DNA from: a bacterium
GTDB taxonomy: Bacteria > Zhuqueibacterota > Zhuqueibacteria > Residuimicrobiales > Krinioviventaceae
DNA length: 64,000 nt
Assembly: GCA_029561455.1 (NCBI GenBank)
Contig: JAKQIY010000013.1
Span: 124,001 to 188,000 of the forward strand
Reading direction: 5' to 3'
This document shows positions 44,387 through 53,368 of this stretch, piece after piece. The notes under the pieces are model-generated. The model saw only the letters and a list, made by a program, of their open reading frames with translations. It ran no database searches and had not been told where the DNA came from. A program made the translations under genes and the position numbers. How positions within the stretch are numbered: the stretch's first letter is position 1; the number at the start of each line of letters is the position of its first letter.

Positions 44387-46246
44387 CTATTTAAGCAAAG
44401 TCATTTTTTTCATCTGTACCTGGTTGTCAATTGCCAGTTTGTAGAAATACACGCCGCTGGTTAAATTTGAACCGTCAAAGCCAATATTGTAGAGCCCTGC
44501 GGATTGTTTTTGATCGACCAGGGTAGCTACTTCTTTTCCCAACACATTATAGACCGTCAATTTTACCCGTGAATCTTTGGGTATCGAATATTCTATTGTG
44601 GTTACCGGGTTGAAGGGATTGGGATAATTTTGTGCTAAAATAAATGTTTCCGCTGTTCCCTTGTTTTCCTGTTTTTCTACTGCAGTGTTCTCACTGCCTT
44701 TAATGACTATTGTATTGAACAGGCTGGGATCGATCCAGTTTTTATCGTTATTTTTATGCCAGGCAATTTGAGTTTTCGGATCATCGGTAACATCTACATC
44801 CGGTATCTGTATACCCAGACCGATCTGATAACCATTGATTAAATCAGCTGGCTCAATATGCAGCGCGCTGAACGGAATTTTCCACTCTTTGGTAAAACCA
44901 AGATCTGCATCCATAACTGTGGAAACTACTTCCAGGCCGGTTATATCCCAATCACGTGACCAGTCGCCGCCCGGCCCACGATTTCCAATACCGGCAGCGT
45001 TTTCATCATAACAAGTCTGGAATTGTACATCGTTGTAACCGTCATAAGTTGTGGTTTGCCCTTCATACTGGGTCAGCCACCAATCCTGTACTGTTACGCC
45101 TTCAGCTTCAAGGTCTTCACGGGTCCAGCCGTCGCTGTTATCGCCGTCAAAGAATAATTCCACCATATCATTCTGACCGGAATTATGCATATCGCTTTCA
45201 TTTTTGGTGAGTAATTCATCCATTACATAAAAATACAGGTACAGGTTATCCGTATCCCACATCATCTTGAACCAGGCGGAGTGATCCTGGGCGTCATCAA
45301 GCGGGGTATCATTATCCTGAACAACTACTGAACGAGCTGACGCCTGCTGCCAGATATCATCCATTAAACCATCAACTACCGGGGCTGTCTCTGTACGATA
45401 AACCGGAACATTCCAGAACCGGGATAACGATTCAGTTGAAATAACCAGGGTGGGGAAGAGGCTGGGGTCGATCCAGTTCTTATCTGTATTTTTTTGCCAG
45501 GTGATCTGGGTTTTGGGATCACCGGAAACATCTACATCCGGTATCTGAATGCCCAGACCGATCTGATAGCCATTGACCAGGTCGGCAGGATCAATATGCA
45601 GCACAGCAAACGGGATTTTCCATTCTTTGGTAAAACCAAGATCGCCGTCTTTAACTACCGACATGACTTCCATACCGGTCATATCCCATGCGCGCGACCA
45701 GTCGCCGCCCGGACCACGATTACCCAAACCGGCGCCGTTTTCATCATAACAGGACTGGAATTGTACATCGTTGTAACCATCATAAGTTGTGGTTTGACCT
45801 TCATACTGGGTCAGCCACCAATCCTGCACAACAACGCCTTCGGCTTCAAGATCTTCGCGGGTCCAGCCGTCGCTGTTGTCGCCATCAAAGAATAATTCCA
45901 CCATATCATTCAGGCTGGAATCGTGATTATTTGCTTCATCTTTGGTGAGCAGATCGTCGGTTACATCGATGAACATGTACAGGTTGTCGTTATCCCATGC
46001 CATGCGCACCCAGGCAATATGATCGGTAGCGTCGTCGAGAGGGTTGTCGTTATCGATGAATACAACTCCCCAGGGTTCAACCTCTACCCAGAACGAATCG
46101 AGAACGCCGTCGATGACAGGCGCTTGCGGGGTTTTGTAAATAGTGAATACATTATCGCCAATTGAGTCAACAAATCCCTGTGCCATAGCCAGGGAAACCA
46201 GACCCAGGATAAAAATGATACTAATGCAGCTTTTTAAACCTTTCAT
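44387..46246 (-). CDS. Tandem CBM9-like secreted protein with T9SS sorting domain
   Basis: 619 residues, signal peptide ending LAMAQ. Two CBM9/DOMON-like beta-sandwich domains (about 35-270 and 282-516) are near copies with a period of 246 residues; for example MVELFFDGDN occurs at 115-124 and 361-370, and QDWWLTQYEGQTTTYDGYND occurs in both. Each begins with a PVIDG.LD..W strand as in CBM9. The last ~85 residues are a type A sorting domain (QNYPNPFNPVTTIEYSI ... KMTLLK). It likely binds sugar chain ends on the cell surface. It is monocistronic with its own terminator and a long upstream region holding four LacI-type sites, so its expression is probably controlled by a sugar-responsive repressor. 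Confidence 0.9.
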   Translation of the reverse strand: MKGLKSCISIIFILGLVSLAMAQGFVDSIGDNVFTIYKTPQAPVIDGVLDSFWVEVEPWGVVFIDNDNPLDDATDHIAWVRMAWDNDNLYMFIDVTDDLLTKDEANNHDSSLNDMVELFFDGDNSDGWTREDLEAEGVVVQDWWLTQYEGQTTTYDGYNDVQFQSCYDENGAGLGNRGPGGDWSRAWDMTGMEVMSVVKDGDLGFTKEWKIPFAVLHIDPADLVNGYQIGLGIQIPDVDVSGDPKTQITWQKNTDKNWIDPSLFPTLVISTESLSRFWNVPVYRTETAPVVDGLMDDIWQQASARSVVVQDNDTPLDDAQDHSAWFKMMWDTDNLYLYFYVMDELLTKNESDMHNSGQNDMVELFFDGDNSDGWTREDLEAEGVTVQDWWLTQYEGQTTTYDGYNDVQFQTCYDENAAGIGNRGPGGDWSRDWDITGLEVVSTVMDADLGFTKEWKIPFSALHIEPADLINGYQIGLGIQIPDVDVTDDPKTQIAWHKNNDKNWIDPSLFNTIVIKGSENTAVEKQENKGTAETFILAQNYPNPFNPVTTIEYSIPKDSRVKLTVYNVLGKEVATLVDQKQSAGLYNIGFDGSNLTSGVYFYKLAIDNQVQMKKMTLLK

Positions 46247-46489
46247 GATACAACCTCCGTTTTAAATTGAGTTAATTATTGTCGTAAATTACTATAATTG
46301 TTTCTCGTCACCTCCTTAAGAAATTATGTTAAGATATTTTAGTTTTATACTAGTTGATCGCCCGAATTAAATCGTAATAAAGCAGTATTGTGAAGGTTAA
46401 TAATATTTCGCAATCGTACAAGTAGTATTGCAAATTTTTTTATATAATTTCAGAAAAATAGTAAATTTTAACAAAGTGTAATGGTTTTT

Positions 46490-46677
46490 CGAAAACGTTT
46501 AAGTTGGAAAATATTAGTTTTCGAAAATTTTTTTATTCATCGGTAAGTAATTTCCTTACTTCCGCAAACGTTTAAGTATAGTATTAAAAAAATATTTTTT
46601 TTACTTGTGACCCGCTTTCAGCATAACAATTAACCAAATTTAAGTTCAAACGTTTTAACTAACGCAAACGTTTAAGT
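46490..46677. promoter_or_regulatory. Four LacI-family-type operator-like sites
   Basis: The 677-base gap upstream of the tandem CBM9 gene holds CGAAAACGTTTAAGT (46490-46504), CGCAAACGTTTAAGT (46563-46577 and identically 46663-46677) and TTCAAACGTTTTAACT (46645-46660). All share the palindromic core AAACGTTT with a central CG, the hallmark of LacI/GalR-family operators. The two identical copies are exactly 100 bases apart, which would permit looping. An inverted repeat AAGTAA/TTACTT lies at 46545-46561. No LacI-type regulator gene is in the window. The rest of 46247-46923 shows no gene. Confidence 0.65.
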
Positions 46678-46923
46678 GACAATTTAAAATTATTACTATT
46701 TTTTATTAAATGCAAGAAAAAAAATTCATAGTATTGGATTTAGTAAATACGATTTGACTCAAAATTCAATTTTTGTGGCCTTATGTTTGGCATCTTTTGG
46801 AATTATCAAGTATCATAATTAAATTTTTAATCAAATATCATGTTGCGCTTTATATCACAACTTTTCATTTGCAAAAATATCCTGAAAAGTGTATATTAAA
46901 TGCTGAAAAGATGAATCATATCC

Positions 46924-46997
<74 letters not shown>

Positions 46998-47003
46998 CAA
47001 TAA

Positions 47004-47045
47004 AAAAGCCGCTTGATTTGGTGAAATCAAACGGCTTTATTTATT
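47004..47045 (+). terminator. Rho-independent terminator after tRNA-Arg
   Basis: AAAGCCG/CGGCTTT outer arms and TTGATTT/AAATCAA inner arms with one mismatch, then a T-rich tail. It is just 3' of the tRNA. Confidence 0.85.
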
Positions 47046-47110
47046 TATTTATGGGGGAATGCTTGCTATCTTTTTGCAGCCAGTAAAAGTACAGGGGGAG
47101 GGCAGTATTT

Positions 47111-48244
47111 TTACTTTTCCCTTTCCCTTTCTATATTCAGCTTTTTAATCGCCTTCCAGTGCTCGTCTTTTAAAGAACCGGCATTAAACAAGGCAAACCC
47201 GTCGGCATTGCCGGCCCAGGCTGCCTTGATGGCATTAGTCAAATCATCCGGGGACATGCCCGGAACAAACAGACCGCTATATAAACGGGTTTTCGAGGTG
47301 AGAGAGGTTTTGCCTTTTTGTGTGTGCTGCTGTATCCAATCGGGACCGGCATTGTAAAATGTATTGTACAACATGGGCAGTACCGCGTCCAAATGCCAGA
47401 CAGACCACTGCTGTCGCACCATGTGCCAGTTGGGAAAAACTGCCGCTGTTACCATTTTATTCATTTTTCGCGCTTCCGGCGCCAATATGTTCTTTACCAG
47501 GTTGCTGATACTATCGTAGCGGAATTGTATCCATTCCTTGTGCTGACTGGGATCCTGCAATTCAACCGGATCGATTCCGGTTTGCGTTTTAAATTTTTCC
47601 CGGCAAACCTGGCAATAACAATAATCATATTGCGGGTATTCGCGATCCTGTACTATATTATATTTCGGCTGTAAGGCTTCAGCCAAAATCACATCCGGGA
47701 AGCGGATATAGTCCAGGTGAACGCCATCGATCTCGCTAATAGTGGCAATTTCCCGTACTGTGGTTTGTATAAAGTTTTGCGCTCCCGTGCGGTTGGGACA
47801 TAAAAACCGGTAGTAATTAACATACGCCGGTTTCTCACCGGCCGATTCGCCAAGCCCATTCACCATAAACCAGTCCGGATGTTGTTCGCGTATAGCGGGA
47901 TCGTTGCAGGGCATGCTCCACATCCAGCCATGCACTTCCAGTCCCGCTGCTTTGGCCAGCGGTAAAATTTGCCCCAGCCAGTCGAATTCAACGGGATGAG
48001 AAGCGCTGTTATAAAATGCGTGATGGCCGTTATAAATTTCAGGTAATACCGCATGGATTCCACAATCGTTCATCAGTGCAAACAAGGCTTTATAATCATC
48101 CTCGCTCATCCGGCGGTTGGGTATCATCCACGCCCAGTTTTTCAGGGATTGCGGTTGTTCTCCGGCCCGGCTGCGGCCGCTCATTCCCAATGCCAAGCCG
48201 GTAATTCCGGTATTCATGGTATTGATGAATTCTCTTCTTGTCAT
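47111..48244 (-). CDS. GHL10-type glycosyl hydrolase-like protein with RR signal
   Basis: 377 residues. The N-terminus (MTRREFINTMNTGITGLALG) has a twin-arginine-like signal. The body is a TIM-barrel of the glycosyl hydrolase-like 10 family (formerly DUF187): NDCGIHAVLPEIYNG, AKAAGLEVHGWMW, the diagnostic DGVHLDYIRFPD near 175, YCQVCREKFKTQTG, and later MVTAAVFPNW and LDAVLPMLYN. Members act on peptidoglycan- or glycan-type substrates; the reaction here is not known. The start codon overlaps the stop of the upstream CBM9-like gene by ATGA, so the two are translationally coupled. Last gene of the module B/GH92 run. Confidence 0.85.
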   Translation of the reverse strand: MTRREFINTMNTGITGLALGMSGRSRAGEQPQSLKNWAWMIPNRRMSEDDYKALFALMNDCGIHAVLPEIYNGHHAFYNSASHPVEFDWLGQILPLAKAAGLEVHGWMWSMPCNDPAIREQHPDWFMVNGLGESAGEKPAYVNYYRFLCPNRTGAQNFIQTTVREIATISEIDGVHLDYIRFPDVILAEALQPKYNIVQDREYPQYDYCYCQVCREKFKTQTGIDPVELQDPSQHKEWIQFRYDSISNLVKNILAPEARKMNKMVTAAVFPNWHMVRQQWSVWHLDAVLPMLYNTFYNAGPDWIQQHTQKGKTSLTSKTRLYSGLFVPGMSPDDLTNAIKAAWAGNADGFALFNAGSLKDEHWKAIKKLNIEREREK

Positions 48245-49377
48245 TTATCACTGCTCCGCATTATTTGATAAATCTTGCTGTCGTTTTGTATTATCCAGCA
48301 ATCATTACCGTCTATCGCTTGACTTTGCGCTTCAAAATAATGATCGGTTGTTTGCATGACCGGCGGCCAATGATATCCTGCTACGGATTCTATGTCGAGG
48401 TGAAAGTCTTGATAATTGTTGGAATATTTACCATTTTTCTGGTAAAAAGCTTTTTGCGCATAATAAACCTGCCGTAACGCCCATTTCACCTGCTCCTGTG
48501 GCTGGGCAATAAATTCATTTCTGCCACTGCCGACAGGTATAGTGGAAAACTGCACAAATCCCCACAATTCGGGATAATGCATGTTAATGATGCCTTGCGG
48601 CGACCACACCCAGTTTTCTTCCGGGTAGGGTTTACCGGTTGCGGGATTGACTATTTTTATATATTTCCCGTTCACCGCGTCCGTCCTCCATTCCACACGG
48701 GAGAAATTCATCCGCCATTGCTCGCCGTGTTCGGGTGAACCGGGTTTGGCGGCAAATTCCTGCAACACCTTCCAGGGAATGGCCAGTTCAACTGTCCAGC
48801 CGTAATCTTTATCGCCAGGTTGGTTTATAGTGCCTTGCACATTAATGCGGGTTTGTAAACTGTCAATGTCCCAATAAAACATCGCTTTGGCGCCGTCACG
48901 GTAGGGCTTGTTAAGGAACAGATCCCATTCTGTACCAAAGGCATTAACCTCCAGTTCGTAATAGTGATGGGTATCGCCATCCGGGTCGATAAAGACTTCA
49001 AAATCATTATCTATAAAGATAATGGAATCCCTCTTCTTCAAGGTTGCCCAGACGTCGGTTTCCTGCAGATCGGCGGCAATGTAGAGATTTTTGTCATCCC
49101 ACAGCATTTTCATGCGGGTTCTGAACCAGGGCGCTGGTTTAAGGCTGCCCTCAATATCTACAAAATCCTCGCTCCACGCGGCATTTTGCCAGTCTGTTTC
49201 TGCCAGTTTACCGTCGATCGTTAATTCGCCGCCGGTGTGATAACAGATATAATGACGGGGCGCAAAAGCTATTTGGGGAACCGGTACCGGGTCGGCATGG
49301 CCGGACTGCGTTAGCCAGGGACATCCTGTTGTTACTATAAACAGGTACAAAAATATAACTTTTGAAATCGATTTCAT
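48241..49377 (-). CDS. CBM9-like carbohydrate-binding protein
   Basis: 378 residues, with a signal peptide (lipobox-like VTTGC near 19). Residues ~35-280 form the family 9-like sugar-binding module of the kind often annotated carbohydrate-binding family 9-like: GELTIDGKLAETDWQNAAW, RMKMLWDDKNLYIAADLQE, FEVFIDPDGDTHHYYELEVNAFG, WTVELAIPWKVL, MNFSRVEWR, WSPQGIINMHYPELWGFVQF. It probably binds a sugar at the surface or in the periplasm. It is 11 bases downstream of the GH92 gene and overlaps the GHL10 gene by 4 bases, so the three genes form one transcription unit. Confidence 0.9.
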   Translation of the reverse strand: MKSISKVIFLYLFIVTTGCPWLTQSGHADPVPVPQIAFAPRHYICYHTGGELTIDGKLAETDWQNAAWSEDFVDIEGSLKPAPWFRTRMKMLWDDKNLYIAADLQETDVWATLKKRDSIIFIDNDFEVFIDPDGDTHHYYELEVNAFGTEWDLFLNKPYRDGAKAMFYWDIDSLQTRINVQGTINQPGDKDYGWTVELAIPWKVLQEFAAKPGSPEHGEQWRMNFSRVEWRTDAVNGKYIKIVNPATGKPYPEENWVWSPQGIINMHYPELWGFVQFSTIPVGSGRNEFIAQPQEQVKWALRQVYYAQKAFYQKNGKYSNNYQDFHLDIESVAGYHWPPVMQTTDHYFEAQSQAIDGNDCWIIQNDSKIYQIMRSSDK

Positions 49378-49388
49378 TAAAACTCCAT

Positions 49389-51686
49389 TTACTTGTTCAT
49401 TTCGTTTGTCATTGAATAGGGCAGATCCACTTTTCTAGTTCCTCTTGTCATATTTGGAGATGATCCCATTTCTAATTGAAATACACCGCCTTTGTGAATT
49501 TCTCCATGAGTAATATAGTTTTTACTGTATACCACGTCGTTCAATTTGGCGTTCTGAATATAGACATTATCAGCGCTGTTATTTACTGCATCAATACTAA
49601 AAGTTTTGCCGTTTTCCAGGCTCAGTTCGATTTTGTTGAACAGGGGAGAGCCCAAAATGTACTGGTCGGTTCCGGGACAAACCGGATAAAAGCCCATAGC
49701 GGAAAATACCAACCAGGCCGAAGTCTGGCCGTTATCTTCATCGCCGCACAAGCCATCCGGGGTGGGAGTATAAAGCAGGTTCATAATTTCCCGGACGCGC
49801 TGTTGGGTTTTCCAGGGCGTTCCTGCGTAATTGTATAAATAGACGCCATGCTGAATGGGCTGGTTACCGTGGGCATACTGCCCCATACCGGCTATCACCA
49901 TCTCGGTGATTTCGTGGATCTGTATGCCGTAATAGGAATAATCAAAAGTGGGGGGAGCCGTGAACACGGAATCGAGTTTAGCGATGAACCGCTCTTTACC
50001 GCCCATCAAATCGATCAGGCCCTGCGGATCATGGAAAACCGACCAGGTATAATGCCATGAAGAGCCCTCCGTAAAAGCATCGCCCCATTTTTCCGGCACG
50101 AAAGGAGTTTGCCAGGAACCATCCCGGTTCTTTCCCCGCATAAAATTGGTGGATTGATCAAAAACATTTTTATAATTATTGGCCCGCTGTGCAAACCGGT
50201 CGATCTCATTTTGGGGTTTGTGCAGGGCTTGCGCCAGTTTCCAGATCGTGAAATCGGCATAACTGTATTCCAGGGTGCGGGCGACATTTTCATTAATGTT
50301 CACATCGTAAGGGATATAGCCGAGTTTGTTATAATAGTCCACTCCATAACGGCCTACCGAGCGCAGCGGCCCGGCGTTTTCACTGTTTTTCAGGATCGCC
50401 TGGTACAACGTTTCAATATCATAGCCGCGAATCCCTTTCAGGTAAGAATCGGCAATTAACGAAGCCGAATTGGAGCCGATCATACAATCCCGGTGGCCTG
50501 GACTGGCCCATTCCGGCAACCAGCCGCTTTCCAGGTATGTGTTAACCAGTCCCTGCATGATCTGGCCATTTAATTGTGGATACATCAGTGTAAAGAACGG
50601 AAAAACCGCGCGAAAAGTATCCCAAAATCCATTGTCTGTGTATAAATAACCCGGCAATACCTGGCCGTTGTAGGGACTGTAATGAACGATCTGCCCATTT
50701 TTATCCACTTCCCAGAATTTACGGGGAAACAACATTACACGGTACAGAGCGGTATAGAAATTGATTTTATCTCCCAAAGAACCGCCTTGAACACGAATTC
50801 GGTTCAGTTCTTTGTTCCATAGATCATGAGCCGTATTTTTCACCTGGTCGAATGTTTTATCACCAATTTCGCGTTCCAGGTTCAATTCGGCCTGTTCGGG
50901 ACTGATAAACGATGATGCTACCTGAACATGGAGCTTTTCATGGCGGGAGGTTTGAAACTGCAAGATCGCCCCAACATGTTCGCCTGTGTTATGCAACATG
51001 TTTGGTGTTATTGTTGAATCCCGCCAGGTCGATACCGAAGTAAACGGTTTATCGAATTTCACTATGAAATAGTTTTTAAAATTTTCCGGTACACCGCCGC
51101 GGTTATTGCTGCAATAACCAATGATCTTTTTTTCTTCGGGAATAATTGTAACAGATGAACCCTGGTTAAAAGCATCTACCAGAATATAGGCATTGTCGGA
51201 TTCAGGGAAAGTAAAGCAAAAACAAGCGGATCGGTCGGCAACGGTCATTTCCGTCCAAACATCATAATCGCCCAAATAGACCTGGTAATAATATGGCAGT
51301 ACCGTTTCCCGCTTGTGGCTGAACCATGACGCCCGTTTTTCCTGATCAATTTTCAATTCACCGGTTAACGGCATAACCGCAAACGCGCCATAATCGCCTA
51401 TCCAGGGAGAAGGTTGATGTGTTTGTTTAAAACCTTTAATTTTATAAGCATCGTACGAGTATTGCCAGCCGTCTCCCATATTGGCGGTGTAGGGAGTCCA
51501 GAAATTCATGCCCCAGGGCAGGGCAATAGCCGGGTAGGTATTGCCGTTCGACAAGGCAAATTCTGAATCGCTGCCGATCAATGGATTTACAAACCGGGTC
51601 AGATCATCATTTTGTATAATATCATTTGCGTAAAGACATGAACAGACGATGACCAGAGCCAAAAAGAAAAAACATTTTTTCATCAT
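49389..51686 (-). CDS. GH92 alpha-mannosidase
   Basis: 765 residues, signal peptide ending LYANDI. Full-length GH92: FVNPLIGSD, GNTYPAIALPWGMNFWTPYT, GFKQTHQPSPWIGDYG, GYLYTDNGFWDTFRAVFPF, EGSSWHYTW with the putative general acid Glu540, and GDEDNGQTSAWLVFSAMGFYP (648-668) with the acidic residues that serve as base (Asp649/Asp651). GH92 enzymes are calcium-dependent, inverting exo-alpha-mannosidases active on mannans or N-glycans. There is no sorting tail, so it is probably periplasmic. It lies between a DUF362 protein and a CBM9-like protein, downstream of module B, making an alpha-mannoside the likely substrate of the locus. Confidence 0.95.
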   Translation of the reverse strand: MMKKCFFFLALVIVCSCLYANDIIQNDDLTRFVNPLIGSDSEFALSNGNTYPAIALPWGMNFWTPYTANMGDGWQYSYDAYKIKGFKQTHQPSPWIGDYGAFAVMPLTGELKIDQEKRASWFSHKRETVLPYYYQVYLGDYDVWTEMTVADRSACFCFTFPESDNAYILVDAFNQGSSVTIIPEEKKIIGYCSNNRGGVPENFKNYFIVKFDKPFTSVSTWRDSTITPNMLHNTGEHVGAILQFQTSRHEKLHVQVASSFISPEQAELNLEREIGDKTFDQVKNTAHDLWNKELNRIRVQGGSLGDKINFYTALYRVMLFPRKFWEVDKNGQIVHYSPYNGQVLPGYLYTDNGFWDTFRAVFPFFTLMYPQLNGQIMQGLVNTYLESGWLPEWASPGHRDCMIGSNSASLIADSYLKGIRGYDIETLYQAILKNSENAGPLRSVGRYGVDYYNKLGYIPYDVNINENVARTLEYSYADFTIWKLAQALHKPQNEIDRFAQRANNYKNVFDQSTNFMRGKNRDGSWQTPFVPEKWGDAFTEGSSWHYTWSVFHDPQGLIDLMGGKERFIAKLDSVFTAPPTFDYSYYGIQIHEITEMVIAGMGQYAHGNQPIQHGVYLYNYAGTPWKTQQRVREIMNLLYTPTPDGLCGDEDNGQTSAWLVFSAMGFYPVCPGTDQYILGSPLFNKIELSLENGKTFSIDAVNNSADNVYIQNAKLNDVVYSKNYITHGEIHKGGVFQLEMGSSPNMTRGTRKVDLPYSMTNEMNK

Positions 51687-51754
51687 ACCCTCTGAGCTGT
51701 TTCCCCCCTTGTTTATTGATTCACTATCTGCACGTTAATTTTGTTTGCGCTGCT

Positions 51755-53356
51755 CTATTTGATCAGGGTCATCTGTTTGGTTATTTTCTGAGAATCGAAC
51801 ATCAATGTATAAAAATAAGTTCCTGACGATAAATTATTCATTTCCCAACGCACCAGGTGAGAGCCTTTTTGTAAATAGCCGTCAACCAGTACCTGCACCC
51901 GTTCACCGTGAATGTTGTATACTTCGAGTCGCGCCCGGCCGTTTTTATGCAGTTCAAATTCAATCGAGGTCGTGGCGTTAAAAGGATTAGGATAATTATT
52001 CTTTAATATAAAGGTATCCGGTTGACCGGGTTTGTTCCGACTGATGCCCGTATCGGAATATTCAAACGGTTCGTTACACATATGCCAATACTCTTCGCTC
52101 TGACCGTCGTAATCGCGCTGCAGATAATAAGTGACCAGCGGCGTCCGTTCCAGATCGCTTAAGCTGATCATTTTAACTGTACCGTCGCTGCTCCATTCGT
52201 AAATTGGAATATTTGACGGATTGAAGGTAGTGATCAATCCTCTTTCCTTAGCCAGGTGGAACAGGCCGAAATTCCCCGGTTCGTGTCCGGCGATCCAGTG
52301 ACCGATGACGTCCACATAATACGAGTTTTTACCAAAAATGATCACATTGGTCATATAGTCCTGGGCCAGGCCGTCATGGGGGCCCAGAACAAAGTTTCCA
52401 TCCCGCCCATACACGCCTTCAACGATATTCAGAGCGGGTTTCAATGTCAAATTATTATCAATATTACGGCTGGCCCAGGTTTCCATCCATATCCCGCCAT
52501 CGGCTCCTGGACGATCCCACCTGGGTATACCGTCATAAACATGACGATCATAATTATTCTGGATATTAATTTTGGCTTTGTCCTGTATATGCGCTGAATC
52601 GATACTCATGCTGCTATAAAAAGAGGTGCAATGTTGTTGATAGTTGGCCGCAATTGTTCCCTGAAGATTTTTTGCGCACAGGGTTACGCCCATGCCATGG
52701 GTTTTCAATTTGGAAATATTAAGCAGCCAGCTATTGGGGGAATTGACCGGCCATAGATAGGGAATTTTGTTGAACCAAATACCGTCCGGCACATCTTTCC
52801 AAACGATTTTATCGGCGTTCTGCTTGTCCACGCGGGTTGAAATTACTTTCACATCTGCACCGGTACGACTGCCCATAGCCGCATAGCCGCCGTCGGTCAG
52901 GTTTTCGGTGCCGTTTACTTCGCGAATGTAAAAATTACCGGCGCTAACTCCCAGGTTCTTTATACGTTCAATGATACCTTCAACAAAATTGGCATCCGTG
53001 ATGACGCCCATTGTGCCTTCAACCGTATACCCTTCCTGCCACTCGCCCCGCGAGGTTAAATTAGGTTTAATGACTACATTGTAATCAAACGGAACCCCTT
53101 TGGATGAATCGGAAGTCGTAGTAAAGACATTGCTTCCAAAATCCAGGGCTGCTTGTTTGATAGCTGCGGCATTTTTCTTGTTATCCACACTGGTTTTCAT
53201 GATGAATACGGCATCGGGATTGTTTTCGATAAAGGGATGAACAGCTAAATATTCATTTTGTGTGTGACTGGTGTTTGCCAAACCATGCAATGGTTTTAAA
53301 ACAAGTGTACTGGCTGCGACTCCGCCAAATTTGATAAATTCTCGCCGGTTTATCAT
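51755..53356 (-). CDS. DUF362 protein with twin-arginine signal and T9SS sorting domain
   Basis: 533 residues. The N-terminus MINRREFIKFGGVAASTLVL is a good twin-arginine signal. Residues ~40-430 match DUF362 (YNVVIKPNLTSRGEW, NFYIREVNGTENLTDGGY, WLLNISKLKTHGMGVTLCAKN, KNLQGTIAANYQQHC), a family of unknown biochemical role, often linked to iron-sulfur or cofactor proteins. No Cys cluster is seen here. Residues ~449-533 are a type A T9SS sorting domain (KNNYPNPFNATTSIEFEL ... KQMTLIK). It would thus cross the inner membrane folded by Tat and then the outer membrane by T9SS. It is 12 bases downstream of the parvulin-like gene, in the same operon. Confidence 0.85.
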   Translation of the reverse strand: MINRREFIKFGGVAASTLVLKPLHGLANTSHTQNEYLAVHPFIENNPDAVFIMKTSVDNKKNAAAIKQAALDFGSNVFTTTSDSSKGVPFDYNVVIKPNLTSRGEWQEGYTVEGTMGVITDANFVEGIIERIKNLGVSAGNFYIREVNGTENLTDGGYAAMGSRTGADVKVISTRVDKQNADKIVWKDVPDGIWFNKIPYLWPVNSPNSWLLNISKLKTHGMGVTLCAKNLQGTIAANYQQHCTSFYSSMSIDSAHIQDKAKINIQNNYDRHVYDGIPRWDRPGADGGIWMETWASRNIDNNLTLKPALNIVEGVYGRDGNFVLGPHDGLAQDYMTNVIIFGKNSYYVDVIGHWIAGHEPGNFGLFHLAKERGLITTFNPSNIPIYEWSSDGTVKMISLSDLERTPLVTYYLQRDYDGQSEEYWHMCNEPFEYSDTGISRNKPGQPDTFILKNNYPNPFNATTSIEFELHKNGRARLEVYNIHGERVQVLVDGYLQKGSHLVRWEMNNLSSGTYFYTLMFDSQKITKQMTLIK

Positions 53357-53368
53357 AGCTTCCTCATT

